Assembly: GCA_050742975.1 (NCBI GenBank)
Contig: JBOGDQ010000126.1
Span: 1 to 61,327 of the forward strand
Direction: 5' to 3'
From: JBDTGE01 sp050742975
Lineage (GTDB): Bacteria > Actinomycetota > Actinomycetes > Mycobacteriales > Jatrophihabitantaceae
DNA length: 61,327 nucleotides
This document shows positions 7,457 through 15,744 of this stretch, in pieces; positions within the stretch are counted from its first letter, which is position 1; each line of letters begins with the position of its first letter. A program made the translations under genes and the position numbers. The notes under the pieces are model-generated. The model was not told the origin of the DNA, did no database searches, and was given only the letters and a program-made list of their open reading frames with translations.

Positions 7457-8422
7457 TCAGTCCCCCGCAACCCGGGCCAGGTCCGTCTTGAACAGCTTGA
7501 CGAAGATGACGGTGATGATGATGACGCAGATGAACAAGAGGATGGAGATGGCCGAACCCAAACCGATCTCGCTGCGGGTGATCGTCTGATCGAAGGCCAG
7601 GACACCGACTGACGTGGTGTTCTGCGATCCCTTGGTCATGATGAAGATGTTGTCGAAGATCCGGAACGCGTCCAGCGCGCGGAACAGCACCGCGACCATG
7701 ATGGCGCCCTTCATCGCCGGCAACGTGACCTTTCGCAGCCGTTCCCAGAACGTGGCGCCGTCGACATCGGCTGCCTCTTGGAGCTCACCGGGTACCTGGG
7801 CCAGCCCGGCCAGCAACAACAACGACATGAACGGTGTGGTCTTCCAGACCTCCGAGGTCATGATCGCGATCAGCGAGGACCAGTGGTGACCGAACCAGTC
7901 GAAGTTGCTGGAGAACCAGCCGAACGTGATCGTGTGCAGCCACTTGCTGAGGTAGCCGCTGGTCGGCGAGAACGCGAACTGCCACCCGTAGGCCGAGACC
8001 ACGGTGATGATCGAGTACGGGATGAGCACGATCGTGCGCAGCGTGCGCCGCGGGATGATGATCTTGTTCATCACCATGGCCAGTGCCATGCCGAGGATGA
8101 ACTCGATGATCACGGTGATGATCATGATCAGCGTGCTGGTCCAAACCGACTGCCACCACAACGAGTCGTCGAGAATCACCTTGTAGTTCTTGAGGAAGAT
8201 GAACGAGCGTCCGGACGGGTCGGTGATTCGGTCGTTGAAGAAGGACAGGTACAGCGCGTCGATGATCGGGTACAGCACCACGGCCATCATCACGAGGAAC
8301 GCCGGCGCCGTCAGTTTCCAGCCGAGGTTGCGTTCCTGCCGGGCCCGGTCGCTCAATCGTGCCTTGCGCCTGGGTGCCGACGGCGCGGGCGTTGCAGCGG
8401 GCGTTTCCAGGGTTGAGGTCAC
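7457..8422 (-). CDS. Carbohydrate ABC transporter permease, MalF/SugA type
   Basis: Permease of 321 residues with a short polar Pro/Ala- and Arg-rich N-terminus and six helices. The EAA loop QEAADVDGATFWERLRKVTLP is in the second half. GTG at 8422 is chosen because it overlaps the binding-protein stop as GTGA, with GGGGG upstream; a longer open frame to 8713 only shadows the binding protein. It pairs with the MalG-type permease that follows. Confidence 0.93.
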   Translation of the reverse strand: MTSTLETPAATPAPSAPRRKARLSDRARQERNLGWKLTAPAFLVMMAVVLYPIIDALYLSFFNDRITDPSGRSFIFLKNYKVILDDSLWWQSVWTSTLIMIITVIIEFILGMALAMVMNKIIIPRRTLRTIVLIPYSIITVVSAYGWQFAFSPTSGYLSKWLHTITFGWFSSNFDWFGHHWSSLIAIMTSEVWKTTPFMSLLLLAGLAQVPGELQEAADVDGATFWERLRKVTLPAMKGAIMVAVLFRALDAFRIFDNIFIMTKGSQNTTSVGVLAFDQTITRSEIGLGSAISILLFICVIIITVIFVKLFKTDLARVAGD

Positions 8423-9690
8423 AGCAGCTTGTCCCCCTTCAGAACCTGCAGGATGAACTTTTGCGACTTCGCGGGCGTCTTGGAGTTCACCGACTGCGGC
8501 GGGCTCCACTCCTTCTGCAGCGCCGCCGACAGGTCGCCGTAGTACTGCGACTGCGGTCGCGGCCCGGAGACCTTCAGGGACTGCAGGATCATTGCGGCGA
8601 GACCGTTCGGGAACGCCTTGAGCACACCCGCATTGGTGTACGCCTGCTCGTTCGCCGCGGGGTTGCCCTCGCCGATCATGTACTCGGAGACGTGCGCTGC
8701 GCTGGTGACGCACTTGATCGCGGCCAGGGCCTCGGTCTTGTTGTGCGTGTAGGCGCCCATCGCGATGTCGATCCCGCCGAACGGCGGCTTGGACGCAGTG
8801 CCCGCCACGGTCTCGGGGTAGAGGGTGAACCCGACGTTCTTCTTCTGGGCGGCCGATAGCGCCGACCAGACGAACGGGTAGTTCACCAGGAAGCCCTGTG
8901 TCGGGCCCTCGAACAATGTCAGCGAGGGACCCTCCTCACTCGTGGAGAGTGCCGGACCACCGACGCCGGCCTTGACCAGCTTCTGGATGATCGCGACCGC
9001 GGCCTGACCCGCCGCGCTGTTCAGCCCGAGCCTGAGATTCTTGGCCAGGGCACCGGGGTTGTTGACGATCTTGCCGCCGGCACCTTGGATCAGTGCGTTG
9101 ATCCACACCGTGTAGCCCTCGTACAGATCGGCCTGGACCCCGACCGTCTTGTGCTCCTTCTGCGCCGCGGCGATGATCTGGTCCCACGTCACCGGCCGGG
9201 TCAGGTCCAAGCCGGCGTCGGCCGCGACGGTCTTGTTGTACCAGAGCAGTTGCACGTTGGCCGTGAACGGTGCGGCGACGAGCTTGCCCTTCCATGTCGC
9301 CGCGTCGACCGCCGGCTTGACTATGTCGGCGGTGAACGCGGAGTCGTCGGACGCCGGGATCGAACCCAGGAAGCCGGCCTCGGCCAGCTCGGGGATGTAC
9401 ACCGGGTCGACGCTCATCAGCGAGATCGAGCTGTCCTTGGCCGACAGCCGGGTGACCAACTGCTGCCGCTGCTGGGTGGCGTCGGTCGGCAGCAGCGACG
9501 TCTTGATCTTGTAGGTACCGTTGGCCGCCGTCGTGCACTCCTTGGCGAGCTTCACCTGCCCGCCGTTGTCCGGGTTGATGAACCAGGTGAGCGTCGGCGG
9601 TCCGCCGCTGCTGCCGCACGCAGCCAGCGTGGTGGTCGCGAGCGAAGCCGCGACGACCGCACATAGGCCTCGTCGTCTGAAGGATCTCAC
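8419..9690 (-). CDS. Sugar-binding lipoprotein, LpqY-like
   Basis: Extracellular solute-binding protein family 1, 423 residues. The GTG start at 9690 has a GAGGAGG site 8 nt upstream. An Arg-rich N-terminus, hydrophobic core and lipobox LAAC (22-25) mark a lipoprotein. Segments such as INPDNGG, ATQQRQQLVTRLSA and PELAEAGFLG resemble trehalose-binding LpqY, and the order binding protein-permease-permease-ATPase equals lpqY-sugABC. Substrate therefore is probably trehalose or another alpha-glucoside, but this is inferred. It starts the operon; an AGCGCT-centred site lies about 35 nt upstream. Confidence 0.88.
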   Translation of the reverse strand: MRSFRRRGLCAVVAASLATTTLAACGSSGGPPTLTWFINPDNGGQVKLAKECTTAANGTYKIKTSLLPTDATQQRQQLVTRLSAKDSSISLMSVDPVYIPELAEAGFLGSIPASDDSAFTADIVKPAVDAATWKGKLVAAPFTANVQLLWYNKTVAADAGLDLTRPVTWDQIIAAAQKEHKTVGVQADLYEGYTVWINALIQGAGGKIVNNPGALAKNLRLGLNSAAGQAAVAIIQKLVKAGVGGPALSTSEEGPSLTLFEGPTQGFLVNYPFVWSALSAAQKKNVGFTLYPETVAGTASKPPFGGIDIAMGAYTHNKTEALAAIKCVTSAAHVSEYMIGEGNPAANEQAYTNAGVLKAFPNGLAAMILQSLKVSGPRPQSQYYGDLSAALQKEWSPPQSVNSKTPAKSQKFILQVLKGDKLL

Positions 9691-9722
9691 TGCAGCTGCC
9701 TCCTCGACCGCCAGCGGTGGGA

Positions 9723-9728
9723 AGCGCT
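9723..9728. promoter_or_regulatory. AGCGCT-centred operator-like site upstream of the LpqY-like operon
   Basis: AGCGCT in the context ATCAGCGCTTCC on the minus strand, 33-38 nt upstream of the start. A second related element AAGCGTTTCC occurs at 9821-9830. LacI-family repressors bind palindromes with such a central CG. Two AGCGCT elements also precede the other importer operon (13442-13447 and 13465-13470). No LacI gene is present in the window. Confidence 0.35.
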
Positions 9729-9875
9729 GATACGCCTCCACAGAAGGACACCCGCCGGGATAAGTCCGACGTGTCGTACATCACGCGGCCTGAACGTATC
9801 CGCAGGGCAACCTCGGCCACAAGCGTTTCCGGCAAATCGGGCTCGCGTGCACCACGACCTGAGCCGGATACACGA

Positions 9876-9909
9876 CAGCGCCGCCACCTGGTTCCAGGTG
9901 GCGGCGCTG
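9876..9909 (-). terminator. Terminator hairpin after the AglG-like permease
   Basis: A perfect 16-bp stem with a TT loop (left arm 9876-9891, right arm 9894-9909), very GC-rich, 46 nt after the permease stop at 9955. No U-tract, as is common in actinobacteria. It separates the AglEFG-like operon from the LpqY-like operon, so the latter should have its own promoter. Confidence 0.75.
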
Positions 9910-9954
9910 GGCCGACTGTGGCGTCTGGTTGTGGCCAGCAGCAAGGAGAGTGGG

Positions 9955-10911
9955 TCAGCCCTTGACGCTTCCCGCCAGCAGACCCCGGACGAAGAACCGC
10001 TGCAAGGCCAGGAACACGACCAACGGGACGATGATCGCGATGAATCCGGCTGGGCCGAGCAGCTCGTTGTGGGCCCCGAAGTTGCCGGCCAGATTCTGGA
10101 TGCGAGCTGTGATCGGTTGCCCGGACGCATCAGCGCCGCCGAACGTCTTGGCCACCAGCAGGTCGTTCCACACCCAGATGAACTGGAAGATCGCGAACGA
10201 AGCGATCGCCGGCGTGGAGAGCGGGAGCACGATCGAGTAGAAGATGCGTAGATGACTGGCGCCGTCCACGCGGGCCGCCTCGATCAGCGACTCGGGCAGC
10301 TGCGCGATGAAGTTGTGCAGCAGGAAGACGGCCAGCGGCAGCGAGAACATCGTGTGGGTCAGCCAGATCTCCGACAGCTTTCCGTTGACTCCGAAGGACG
10401 GGATGATCGTCAGTGATCCGAGGTGGGCCCCTGACCTCCAGAAGTGCTGCAGCGGAACGAGCGCCATCTGGATCGGGACGACCTGTAGCGCAAAGATCCC
10501 GAAGAAGATGAAGTCGCTGCCCTTGAAGCGCACCCAGGCGATGACGTACGCCGCCATCGAGGCCAGGAAGATCGGGATGATGGTGCCCGGGATCGTGATG
10601 GCCAGCGAGTTCACCAAGGGCAGCACCGTGCCACCGCTGTTGAACAGCACATCGTGATAGTTCGACAGGGTGAAGCTGGGGTGCGCGAACGCCTCCCACC
10701 ACCCGGTCGTGTTGGCGTCCGCCTTGTTGCGGAACGAGTTCACGAACAGCCCGAACGTGGGGATGGTCCAGAGCAGGGTGATCACGATGACCACTGCGCT
10801 CGCGATCGGGTTGCTGAACGCCTTGCGAACGGCTCCGGGCCTGATCGCCTGTGGGTCGGCAGGAAGCTCGTCGGTCGGCGCGGTCAGGATCGGCGGGTTC
10901 GAGGTCGTCAT
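9955..10911 (-). CDS. Alpha-glucoside-type ABC transporter permease (AglG-like)
   Basis: MalG-type permease of 318 residues. After a polar N-terminus of about 35 residues come six helices, a large periplasmic loop between helices 1 and 2 (typical of AglG) and the EAA loop IEAARVDGASHLRIFYSIVLP near 228-248. Its ATG at 10911 overlaps the stop of the MalF-type partner as ATGA. It is the last gene of a three-gene operon with no ATPase; the MsmK-like ATPase at 5342 is the obvious candidate partner. Confidence 0.9.
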   Translation of the reverse strand: MTTSNPPILTAPTDELPADPQAIRPGAVRKAFSNPIASAVVIVITLLWTIPTFGLFVNSFRNKADANTTGWWEAFAHPSFTLSNYHDVLFNSGGTVLPLVNSLAITIPGTIIPIFLASMAAYVIAWVRFKGSDFIFFGIFALQVVPIQMALVPLQHFWRSGAHLGSLTIIPSFGVNGKLSEIWLTHTMFSLPLAVFLLHNFIAQLPESLIEAARVDGASHLRIFYSIVLPLSTPAIASFAIFQFIWVWNDLLVAKTFGGADASGQPITARIQNLAGNFGAHNELLGPAGFIAIIVPLVVFLALQRFFVRGLLAGSVKG

Positions 10912-11945
10912 CGCGTACGTTCCTTTCGCAGCTGGACGACGTTGTAGGCGACCAGCGGGATGACACAGATGAACAGGATCACCGCGAGCGCGGCGCCACG
11001 ACCGACCTGGGACGTCACGAACATGTCGTTGTACATCTGGTGGGCGAGCACGTCGGTGTTGAAGTCGCCGTTGTTGATCGTCTGCACGATGTCGTACAGC
11101 TTCAGCGTCGCTATCGTGATGGTCGTACCGACGACGACGAGGGTGGTGCGGATCATCGGGATCTGCACGGTGCGGAAGAGCGTGAATCCGTTGGCACCGT
11201 CCATGCGGGCCGCCTCGAGAATCTCGTCCGGGATGGCCTTGAGCGCTGCACCCAGCACAACCATCGCGAAGCCGGCCTCGATCCAGACGAGGATCACCAT
11301 CTCCAGGTAGATGTTGCCCGGCGACGCGGTGAGCCAGGAAGGCGGGTTCTGCCAGCCCAGCTTGATCGCGAACTGACTCAGTAGCCCGGTCTGCTGGCCC
11401 GGCTTGCCGTTGTTGGCGATGACCGGCGAGTTATACACGTAGGCCCAGATCAGCGACGCACCGACGAATGAGATGGCCGTAGGCAGGAAAATCAAGGTCT
11501 TGGGCAGCGCCGAGAACTTCATCCGGTCCACGAGCAGCGCAATCAGCAGCCCGACGACCACCGAGGCTATCGGCACGATGATCAGCCACTGCAGCGTGCG
11601 GATCAGCGTCGCGCGAGTGTACGGATCGGTGAAGGCGTACCAGTAGTTCTGGAAGCCGACGCTCTTGGTCAGACTCGGTGGCTGGGTGAGCGCCTGCTGG
11701 TTGGTGAAGCTGGTGGCGACGGTGTTGATCGCCGGACCGACCAGGCCGATGATCGCCAGCAGCACTGCGGGCACCAGGCAGATGACGATGGTGAGCGGTC
11801 GCTGCAGCCGTCCCTTGACCCGGCCGGCGACCAAGAAGACGACGATCAGAATCGCGAGGAAGCCGGCAACGGCTTCGATCACGCCAAGCAGCCGGGAGGC
11901 GGACTCCGAGGCGGTGCTGGCGAGGATCAGCGGATCAGCGGCCAC
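10908..11945 (-). CDS. Alpha-glucoside-type ABC transporter permease (AglF-like)
   Basis: MalF-type permease, 345 residues from GTG at 11945, preferred to an upstream in-frame codon because AAAGGAAA lies 5-6 nt before it. It has the extra N-terminal helices characteristic of AglF proteins, then the core transport helices and the EAA loop LEAARMDGANGFTLFRTVQIP near residues 240-260. It follows the binding protein by 109 bp that contain a strong hairpin, which may lower its expression relative to the binding protein. Confidence 0.9.
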   Translation of the reverse strand: MAADPLILASTASESASRLLGVIEAVAGFLAILIVVFLVAGRVKGRLQRPLTIVICLVPAVLLAIIGLVGPAINTVATSFTNQQALTQPPSLTKSVGFQNYWYAFTDPYTRATLIRTLQWLIIVPIASVVVGLLIALLVDRMKFSALPKTLIFLPTAISFVGASLIWAYVYNSPVIANNGKPGQQTGLLSQFAIKLGWQNPPSWLTASPGNIYLEMVILVWIEAGFAMVVLGAALKAIPDEILEAARMDGANGFTLFRTVQIPMIRTTLVVVGTTITIATLKLYDIVQTINNGDFNTDVLAHQMYNDMFVTSQVGRGAALAVILFICVIPLVAYNVVQLRKERTR

Positions 11946-11998
11946 CTGATTTCCTTTCTCGAGGTGGAGCACGATCGAGCAGGGTTGAGGCGCCGAGC

Positions 11999-12028
11999 GC
12001 GGCCCGTGGGCTGACGCCCACGGGCCGC
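11999..12028 (-). terminator. Intercistronic hairpin between binding protein and permease genes
   Basis: A perfect 13-bp stem (11999-12011 with 12016-12028) and TGAC loop lies 27 nt after the binding-protein stop and 54 nt before the permease start. Such hairpins between binding protein and permease genes usually act as partial terminators or RNA stabilisers that raise binding protein over permease. Confidence 0.6.
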
Positions 12029-12054
12029 ATCGCTGTCTTCAGTGAGTCAGGTGA

Positions 12055-13410
12055 TCAATGCGGCCAGGCCGCGTCGATCTCCTTCGCCACATCGTCGATC
12101 GACTTACCGCTGCCGAACCAGTCGACCATTGCCTTCCACTCGGCACCGGATCCGACGGCGGCCGGCATGGCGTCGGACGCGTCGAACCGGAAGGTGGCCT
12201 TGGGATCGGCGAGATACTTCGCGGAGAGCTGGTCAATCGGATCGGTGTACAGGCTCTGGTCAGCCTTCTGGTTCGCCGACACCCATCCGGGTGCGACCTT
12301 GATCCGCGAGTTGATCCACGCCGGCGAGCTGAGGTAGTTCTGCACGGCTTGCGTCGCGCCGCTGCTGGAGAACGCGGTCACGAACTCGCCGCCACCCTCG
12401 ACCGGGGTCGAGACGGACGAGCTGACAGCCGGCAGGTAGAACGCGAAGACGTCCTTGTCCGGTCCGACCGTGGTGCCCTTGGGCCACTGTGCCTCGTAGA
12501 ACGAAGCCTGCTGCAGCATCCCGCAGTGATTCTTGAGGATCGGCAGGCCGGCGTTCTGGAACGTCGTCGTGGCGATCGACTTCACGCCGCCGTAGCCGCC
12601 GTTGACCCACGCCGGATTCTGCATGTAGCTGGCCACGGTCTGCATGGCCGCCTTGATCTGCGGCGAGTCGAACTTGACCTTGTGACTGATCCAGTCGTCG
12701 TAGACCTGGCCGCCGTAGGTGCTGAGTACGGCCTCCTCTATCCAGTCGGTGGCGGGCCAGCCGCTCGCGGTGCCGGAGCTGATACCGCCGCACCACGGCT
12801 TGGCGCCATTGTTGTCCGAGACGATCTTGGCCGACAGGGCCATCAGTTCGGCCCATGTCGTCGGAACCGTGTAGTTGTGCGCCTTGAAGTACGACGGTGA
12901 GTACCAGACCAGCGACTTCATGTTGGCGCTCATCGGTGCGGCGTAGAACGTGCCGTTCACCGATCCGAGCTGCTTCCAGGAGTCGCTCCAGGCGGCCTCG
13001 TTGGTGACGGTCTGGGCCGGCGGCTTCTTGACCGCGCCCGCCTGGACCATCTGAGCGAGCAGACCCGGCTGCGGGATCAGGGCGAGGTTCGGCGGGTTGC
13101 CGCCGTTGACCTTCACCGGCAGGTCGGACTCGAAGGTGTTCGAGCCGGTGTACTTGATCGTGATCCCGGTGCACGAGTCGAACTGCGCCCAAGACTTGTT
13201 GAGCGAGTCCGACTCCGGGCTCAGGATCGAGCCGAAGATCGTGACGCTCTTGCCCTTGAAGCCCGCGTACGGCTGGTACTGCGCGCAGCTGCCCGTCAGT
13301 TTCTCGGTCGTGGGTTTGCTCGACCCGCTGCTGCTACACGCCCCGACCACCATGGTGGCCGACGCTGCTGCAGCGATGACCGCGGATACCCGCTTCCATT
13401 GCATAAGCAT
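12055..13410 (-). CDS. Alpha-glucoside-type sugar-binding lipoprotein (AglE-like)
   Basis: Solute-binding protein of 451 residues (ATG at 13410; a second ATG at 13404 gives 449, and an AAGGGGA site serves either). Signal peptide with lipobox VGAC (22-25) followed by a Ser-rich linker. The mature part has AglE-family traits, including GWPATDWIEEAVL and the paired cysteines of CAQY, SCTG, PWCG and NHCG. It heads the binding protein-AglF-AglG operon. AglE-type proteins bind sucrose, maltose or trehalose; which is bound here is unknown. Confidence 0.88.
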   Translation of the reverse strand: MLMQWKRVSAVIAAAASATMVVGACSSSGSSKPTTEKLTGSCAQYQPYAGFKGKSVTIFGSILSPESDSLNKSWAQFDSCTGITIKYTGSNTFESDLPVKVNGGNPPNLALIPQPGLLAQMVQAGAVKKPPAQTVTNEAAWSDSWKQLGSVNGTFYAAPMSANMKSLVWYSPSYFKAHNYTVPTTWAELMALSAKIVSDNNGAKPWCGGISSGTASGWPATDWIEEAVLSTYGGQVYDDWISHKVKFDSPQIKAAMQTVASYMQNPAWVNGGYGGVKSIATTTFQNAGLPILKNHCGMLQQASFYEAQWPKGTTVGPDKDVFAFYLPAVSSSVSTPVEGGGEFVTAFSSSGATQAVQNYLSSPAWINSRIKVAPGWVSANQKADQSLYTDPIDQLSAKYLADPKATFRFDASDAMPAAVGSGAEWKAMVDWFGSGKSIDDVAKEIDAAWPH

Positions 13411-13458
13411 GTTCCCCTTCCGCTTCTCGCACATTCACGAGAGCGCTATCACGGCATC

Positions 13459-13476
13459 TCCGGCAGCGCTTACGGA
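13459..13476. promoter_or_regulatory. LacI-type operator candidate upstream of the AglE-like gene
   Basis: An 18-bp imperfect palindrome (14 of 18 positions symmetric) with outer arms TCCG/CGGA and core AGCGCT, about 50 nt upstream of the start. A second AGCGCT at 13442-13447 lies 23 bp away, about two helical turns. The same core precedes the LpqY-like operon. Confidence 0.4.
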
Positions 13477-13552
13477 ACGATGGCACAGCTCACACTTGCG
13501 TGAAAGTACTGGCCTAGGCCGATACCAGATCGTTGCCTAAGCCGGCAGCCGA

Positions 13553-13585
13553 AAGCCCCACCCATCTGTCCGATAGGTGGGGCTT
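13553..13585 (-). terminator. Terminator after rho
   Basis: On the minus strand a 14-bp stem with one U-G wobble (arms 13572-13585 and 13553-13566, core CCCCACC/GGTGGGG) closes a 5-nt loop, then UUUC. It starts 25 nt after the rho stop and also separates rho from the sugar transporter block. Confidence 0.8.
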
Positions 13586-13610
13586 CTGGCGAACTGGAAC
13601 GTTCGTGCCG

Positions 13611-15419
13611 CTACTCCTGGCCCGGCGTCGTCTTCGCTATCTGCATCAGGAACTCGAGGTTCGTCGGTGTCTTCTTGAGCCGGTCGAGCAGCAGGTCGAT
13701 CGCCTGCTGCGGGTCGAGCGCGTGCAGCACTCGACGCAGCTTGATCGTGACCGCCAGCTCGTCCGCGGAGAGCAGCAGCTCCTCCTTGCGGGTCGAGGAC
13801 TGATCGACGTCGACGGCCGGGAACACCCGCTTGTCGGCGATCTTGCGATCGAGCTTGAGCTCGGCGTTGCCCGTGCCCTTGAACTCCTCGAAGATCACCG
13901 TGTCGCCGGCGGATCCGGTCTCCACCAGGGCGGTCGCCAGGATGGTGAGCGAGCCGCCGTGCTCGATGTTGCGTGCCGCGCCGAGGAAGCGCTTCGGCGG
14001 GTACAGCGCGGTCGAGTCGACACCGCCGGACAGGATGCGACCCGAGGCGGGGGCACCGAGGTTGTAGGCGCGGCCCAGCCGGGTGATCGAGTCGAGCAGC
14101 ACGACGACGTCGTGGCCCATCTCGACCAGTCGCTTGGCCCGCTCGATCGACAGCTCGGCGACGGTGATGTGGTCCTGCGGGCGGCGATCGAAGGTGGAGG
14201 CGATGACCTCACCCTTGACCGACCGCTGCATGTCGGTGACCTCTTCGGGCCGCTCGTCGATGAGCACCACCATCAGGTGGACCTCGGGGTTGTTGGTGGC
14301 GATCGCGTTGGCGATCGACTGAAGGACCATCGTCTTTCCGGCCTTGGGGGGCGAGACGATCAGTGCGCGCTGGCCCTTGCCGATCGGCATCACCAGGTCG
14401 ATGACCCGCGTGGTCAGGATGTGCGGCTCGGTTTCCAGGCGCAGTCGCTGCTGCGGGTACAGCGGCGTCAGCTTGGTGAACTCGATCCGGGCCTTGGACT
14501 GCTCGGCCGTGCCGCCGTTGACGGTGTCCAGGCGCACCAGCGGGTTGTACTTCTCCCGCCGCTCGCCCTCCTTCTGCTGGCGGATGGCGCCGGTGACCGC
14601 GTCCCCGCGCCGCAGGCCGAAGCGGCGCACGTAGGAGTTGGCGACGTAGACGTCCTCGGGGCTGGCGAAGTAGCCGCCGGTGCGGACGAACCAGGTGTTC
14701 TTGTCCTCGATCGCGTCGAGGATGCCGGCGACGGGGATCAGGACGTCGTCCTCGGAGACCGTCGGCTCGACGTCGGCGTTCCCGCCCGCCCCGCCGGAAC
14801 GCTCCCGGTTGCGGCCGCGGCGGTCACGGTAACGGCGGCCGCGGCGACGGCCGCCATCGAAGTCGTCGTCGTCGCCGCCCTGGTTACTCTGGTTCTGGTT
14901 GTTCTGGTTGTTCTGGCGGTCCTGGTTGTTCTGGCTGTTCTGCCGGTTCTGGTTCTGGCCGCCGCCCTGAATCTGCTGGCGGTCCTGGTTGTTGCCGCCC
15001 TGGCTGTTCTGGCGGTCCGTGCGGTCCTGGTTGTTCGGCTGGCGGTCCTGGGTGAGCGTGCCGCCGCTCTGGCTGTTCTGATTGCCGTTCGGACTGCTGG
15101 TGCCGGCGTCCTGGTCCTGCGGCTCATCGGCGTCCCGGCGAGCGGCGCGGTCCTGGCGCGGGGCCCGGTTCTGGCGGGCAGCGCGCTCTTCGCGCGGCGC
15201 CGCGGCCTGCGCGTTCGTCGGCTGCGTGGGCGCTTCGGCCTGCGCCGGTGAGCCGCCGCGAGCGGCCTGGATCGCGGCGATCAGGTCACTTTTCTTGACC
15301 TTGCTGGTGCTGAGCCCCAGGCCGCTGGCGAGCTGCTGCAATTCGGGCAACAGCATCGAGTTGAGCGAGCCCTTCTTGCCGCGGGTGGCGGCGGGCGCCT
15401 GCTCTTGTGTGTCTGTCAC
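13611..15419 (-). CDS. rho: Transcription termination factor Rho with Asn/Gln-rich N-terminal insert
   Basis: Hexameric RNA-dependent ATPase that ends transcription. From GTG at 15419 the protein has 602 residues: a Rho N-terminal helical domain (about 15-58), a long low-complexity region (about 60-215), an RNA-binding OB fold (about 220-300) and the RecA-like motor with Walker A PPKAGKT (357-363). Actinobacterial Rho proteins commonly carry a charged Arg/Asp/Asn-rich insert; here residues 111-180 are 40 of 70 Asn or Gln, followed by an acidic patch and an Arg-rich patch. It is downstream of thrB with a 240-nt leader and its own promoter. Confidence 0.97.
   Translation of the reverse strand: MTDTQEQAPAATRGKKGSLNSMLLPELQQLASGLGLSTSKVKKSDLIAAIQAARGGSPAQAEAPTQPTNAQAAAPREERAARQNRAPRQDRAARRDADEPQDQDAGTSSPNGNQNSQSGGTLTQDRQPNNQDRTDRQNSQGGNNQDRQQIQGGGQNQNRQNSQNNQDRQNNQNNQNQSNQGGDDDDFDGGRRRGRRYRDRRGRNRERSGGAGGNADVEPTVSEDDVLIPVAGILDAIEDKNTWFVRTGGYFASPEDVYVANSYVRRFGLRRGDAVTGAIRQQKEGERREKYNPLVRLDTVNGGTAEQSKARIEFTKLTPLYPQQRLRLETEPHILTTRVIDLVMPIGKGQRALIVSPPKAGKTMVLQSIANAIATNNPEVHLMVVLIDERPEEVTDMQRSVKGEVIASTFDRRPQDHITVAELSIERAKRLVEMGHDVVVLLDSITRLGRAYNLGAPASGRILSGGVDSTALYPPKRFLGAARNIEHGGSLTILATALVETGSAGDTVIFEEFKGTGNAELKLDRKIADKRVFPAVDVDQSSTRKEELLLSADELAVTIKLRRVLHALDPQQAIDLLLDRLKKTPTNLEFLMQIAKTTPGQE
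14880..15089 (-). repeat. Asn/Gln-rich low-complexity tract in rho
   Basis: Codons 111-180 of rho are built from reiterated units such as NNQDRQ and NSQ, visible in DNA as repeated ttctggttgt-like blocks on the plus strand. Forty of 70 residues are Asn or Gln. The repetition suggests growth by slippage, so its length may vary between strains. Confidence 0.85.
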
Positions 15420-15744
15420 GGTGGTGTCGGATCCTTCCGAGGGTGGTCTGCGCACATCGGCGTGCGCTTCGACCGGTTACGAGGGCCCGGTCCGGCGCAC
15501 CTGACCTGCGCCGGTTCGGGTCCGGTCCCCGCAGCGAGTCTTGAGCAAATCTGAGCTTGCCGAGGAGATGGAGTCAGACTCCGCTCCGCTGATCGCGCCG
15601 TGTGGCGCTCGAGGGAACGGGGTGGGCGCTTGCCGCAAAAGCCGGTGGCGCCGGGGCCTGACAGCGATGAGCCTAGACGCTCATCCTGCCAGCAGCAACA
15701 CCGCGGGCCTCCGGCGTGTTCCCGTGCCGCGCCCGCCTACGGGG
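15420..15744 (-). other. thrB-rho intergenic region: rho promoter and long leader
   Basis: These 325 bases hold no protein gene that I can support. They carry a promoter (15670-15698) and about 240 nt of predicted 5' leader before the rho GTG. The leader includes a short perfect hairpin GAGTC-T-GACTC and an AAGGA element 13 nt upstream of the start. A long leader is compatible with Rho autoregulation by premature termination, known for rho in other bacteria. Confidence 0.6.
15670..15698 (-). promoter_or_regulatory. rho promoter
   Basis: Minus strand: -35 TTGCTG (15693-15698), exactly 17 bp spacer, -10 TAGGCT (15670-15675). The -10 matches the usual actinobacterial sigma-A form. Predicted start of transcription is near 15663. 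Confidence 0.65.

Noticed and set aside
13442..13447. AGCGCT as a strong stand-alone operator
   Set aside because: A 6-bp core is expected by chance many times in GC-rich DNA; only its recurrence before both importer operons is noted as a finding.
13533..15251. 572-codon open frame antisense to rho
   Set aside because: Its Val/Leu/Ala repetitive end is the reverse reading of the Asn/Gln-rich tract of Rho. No start signal.
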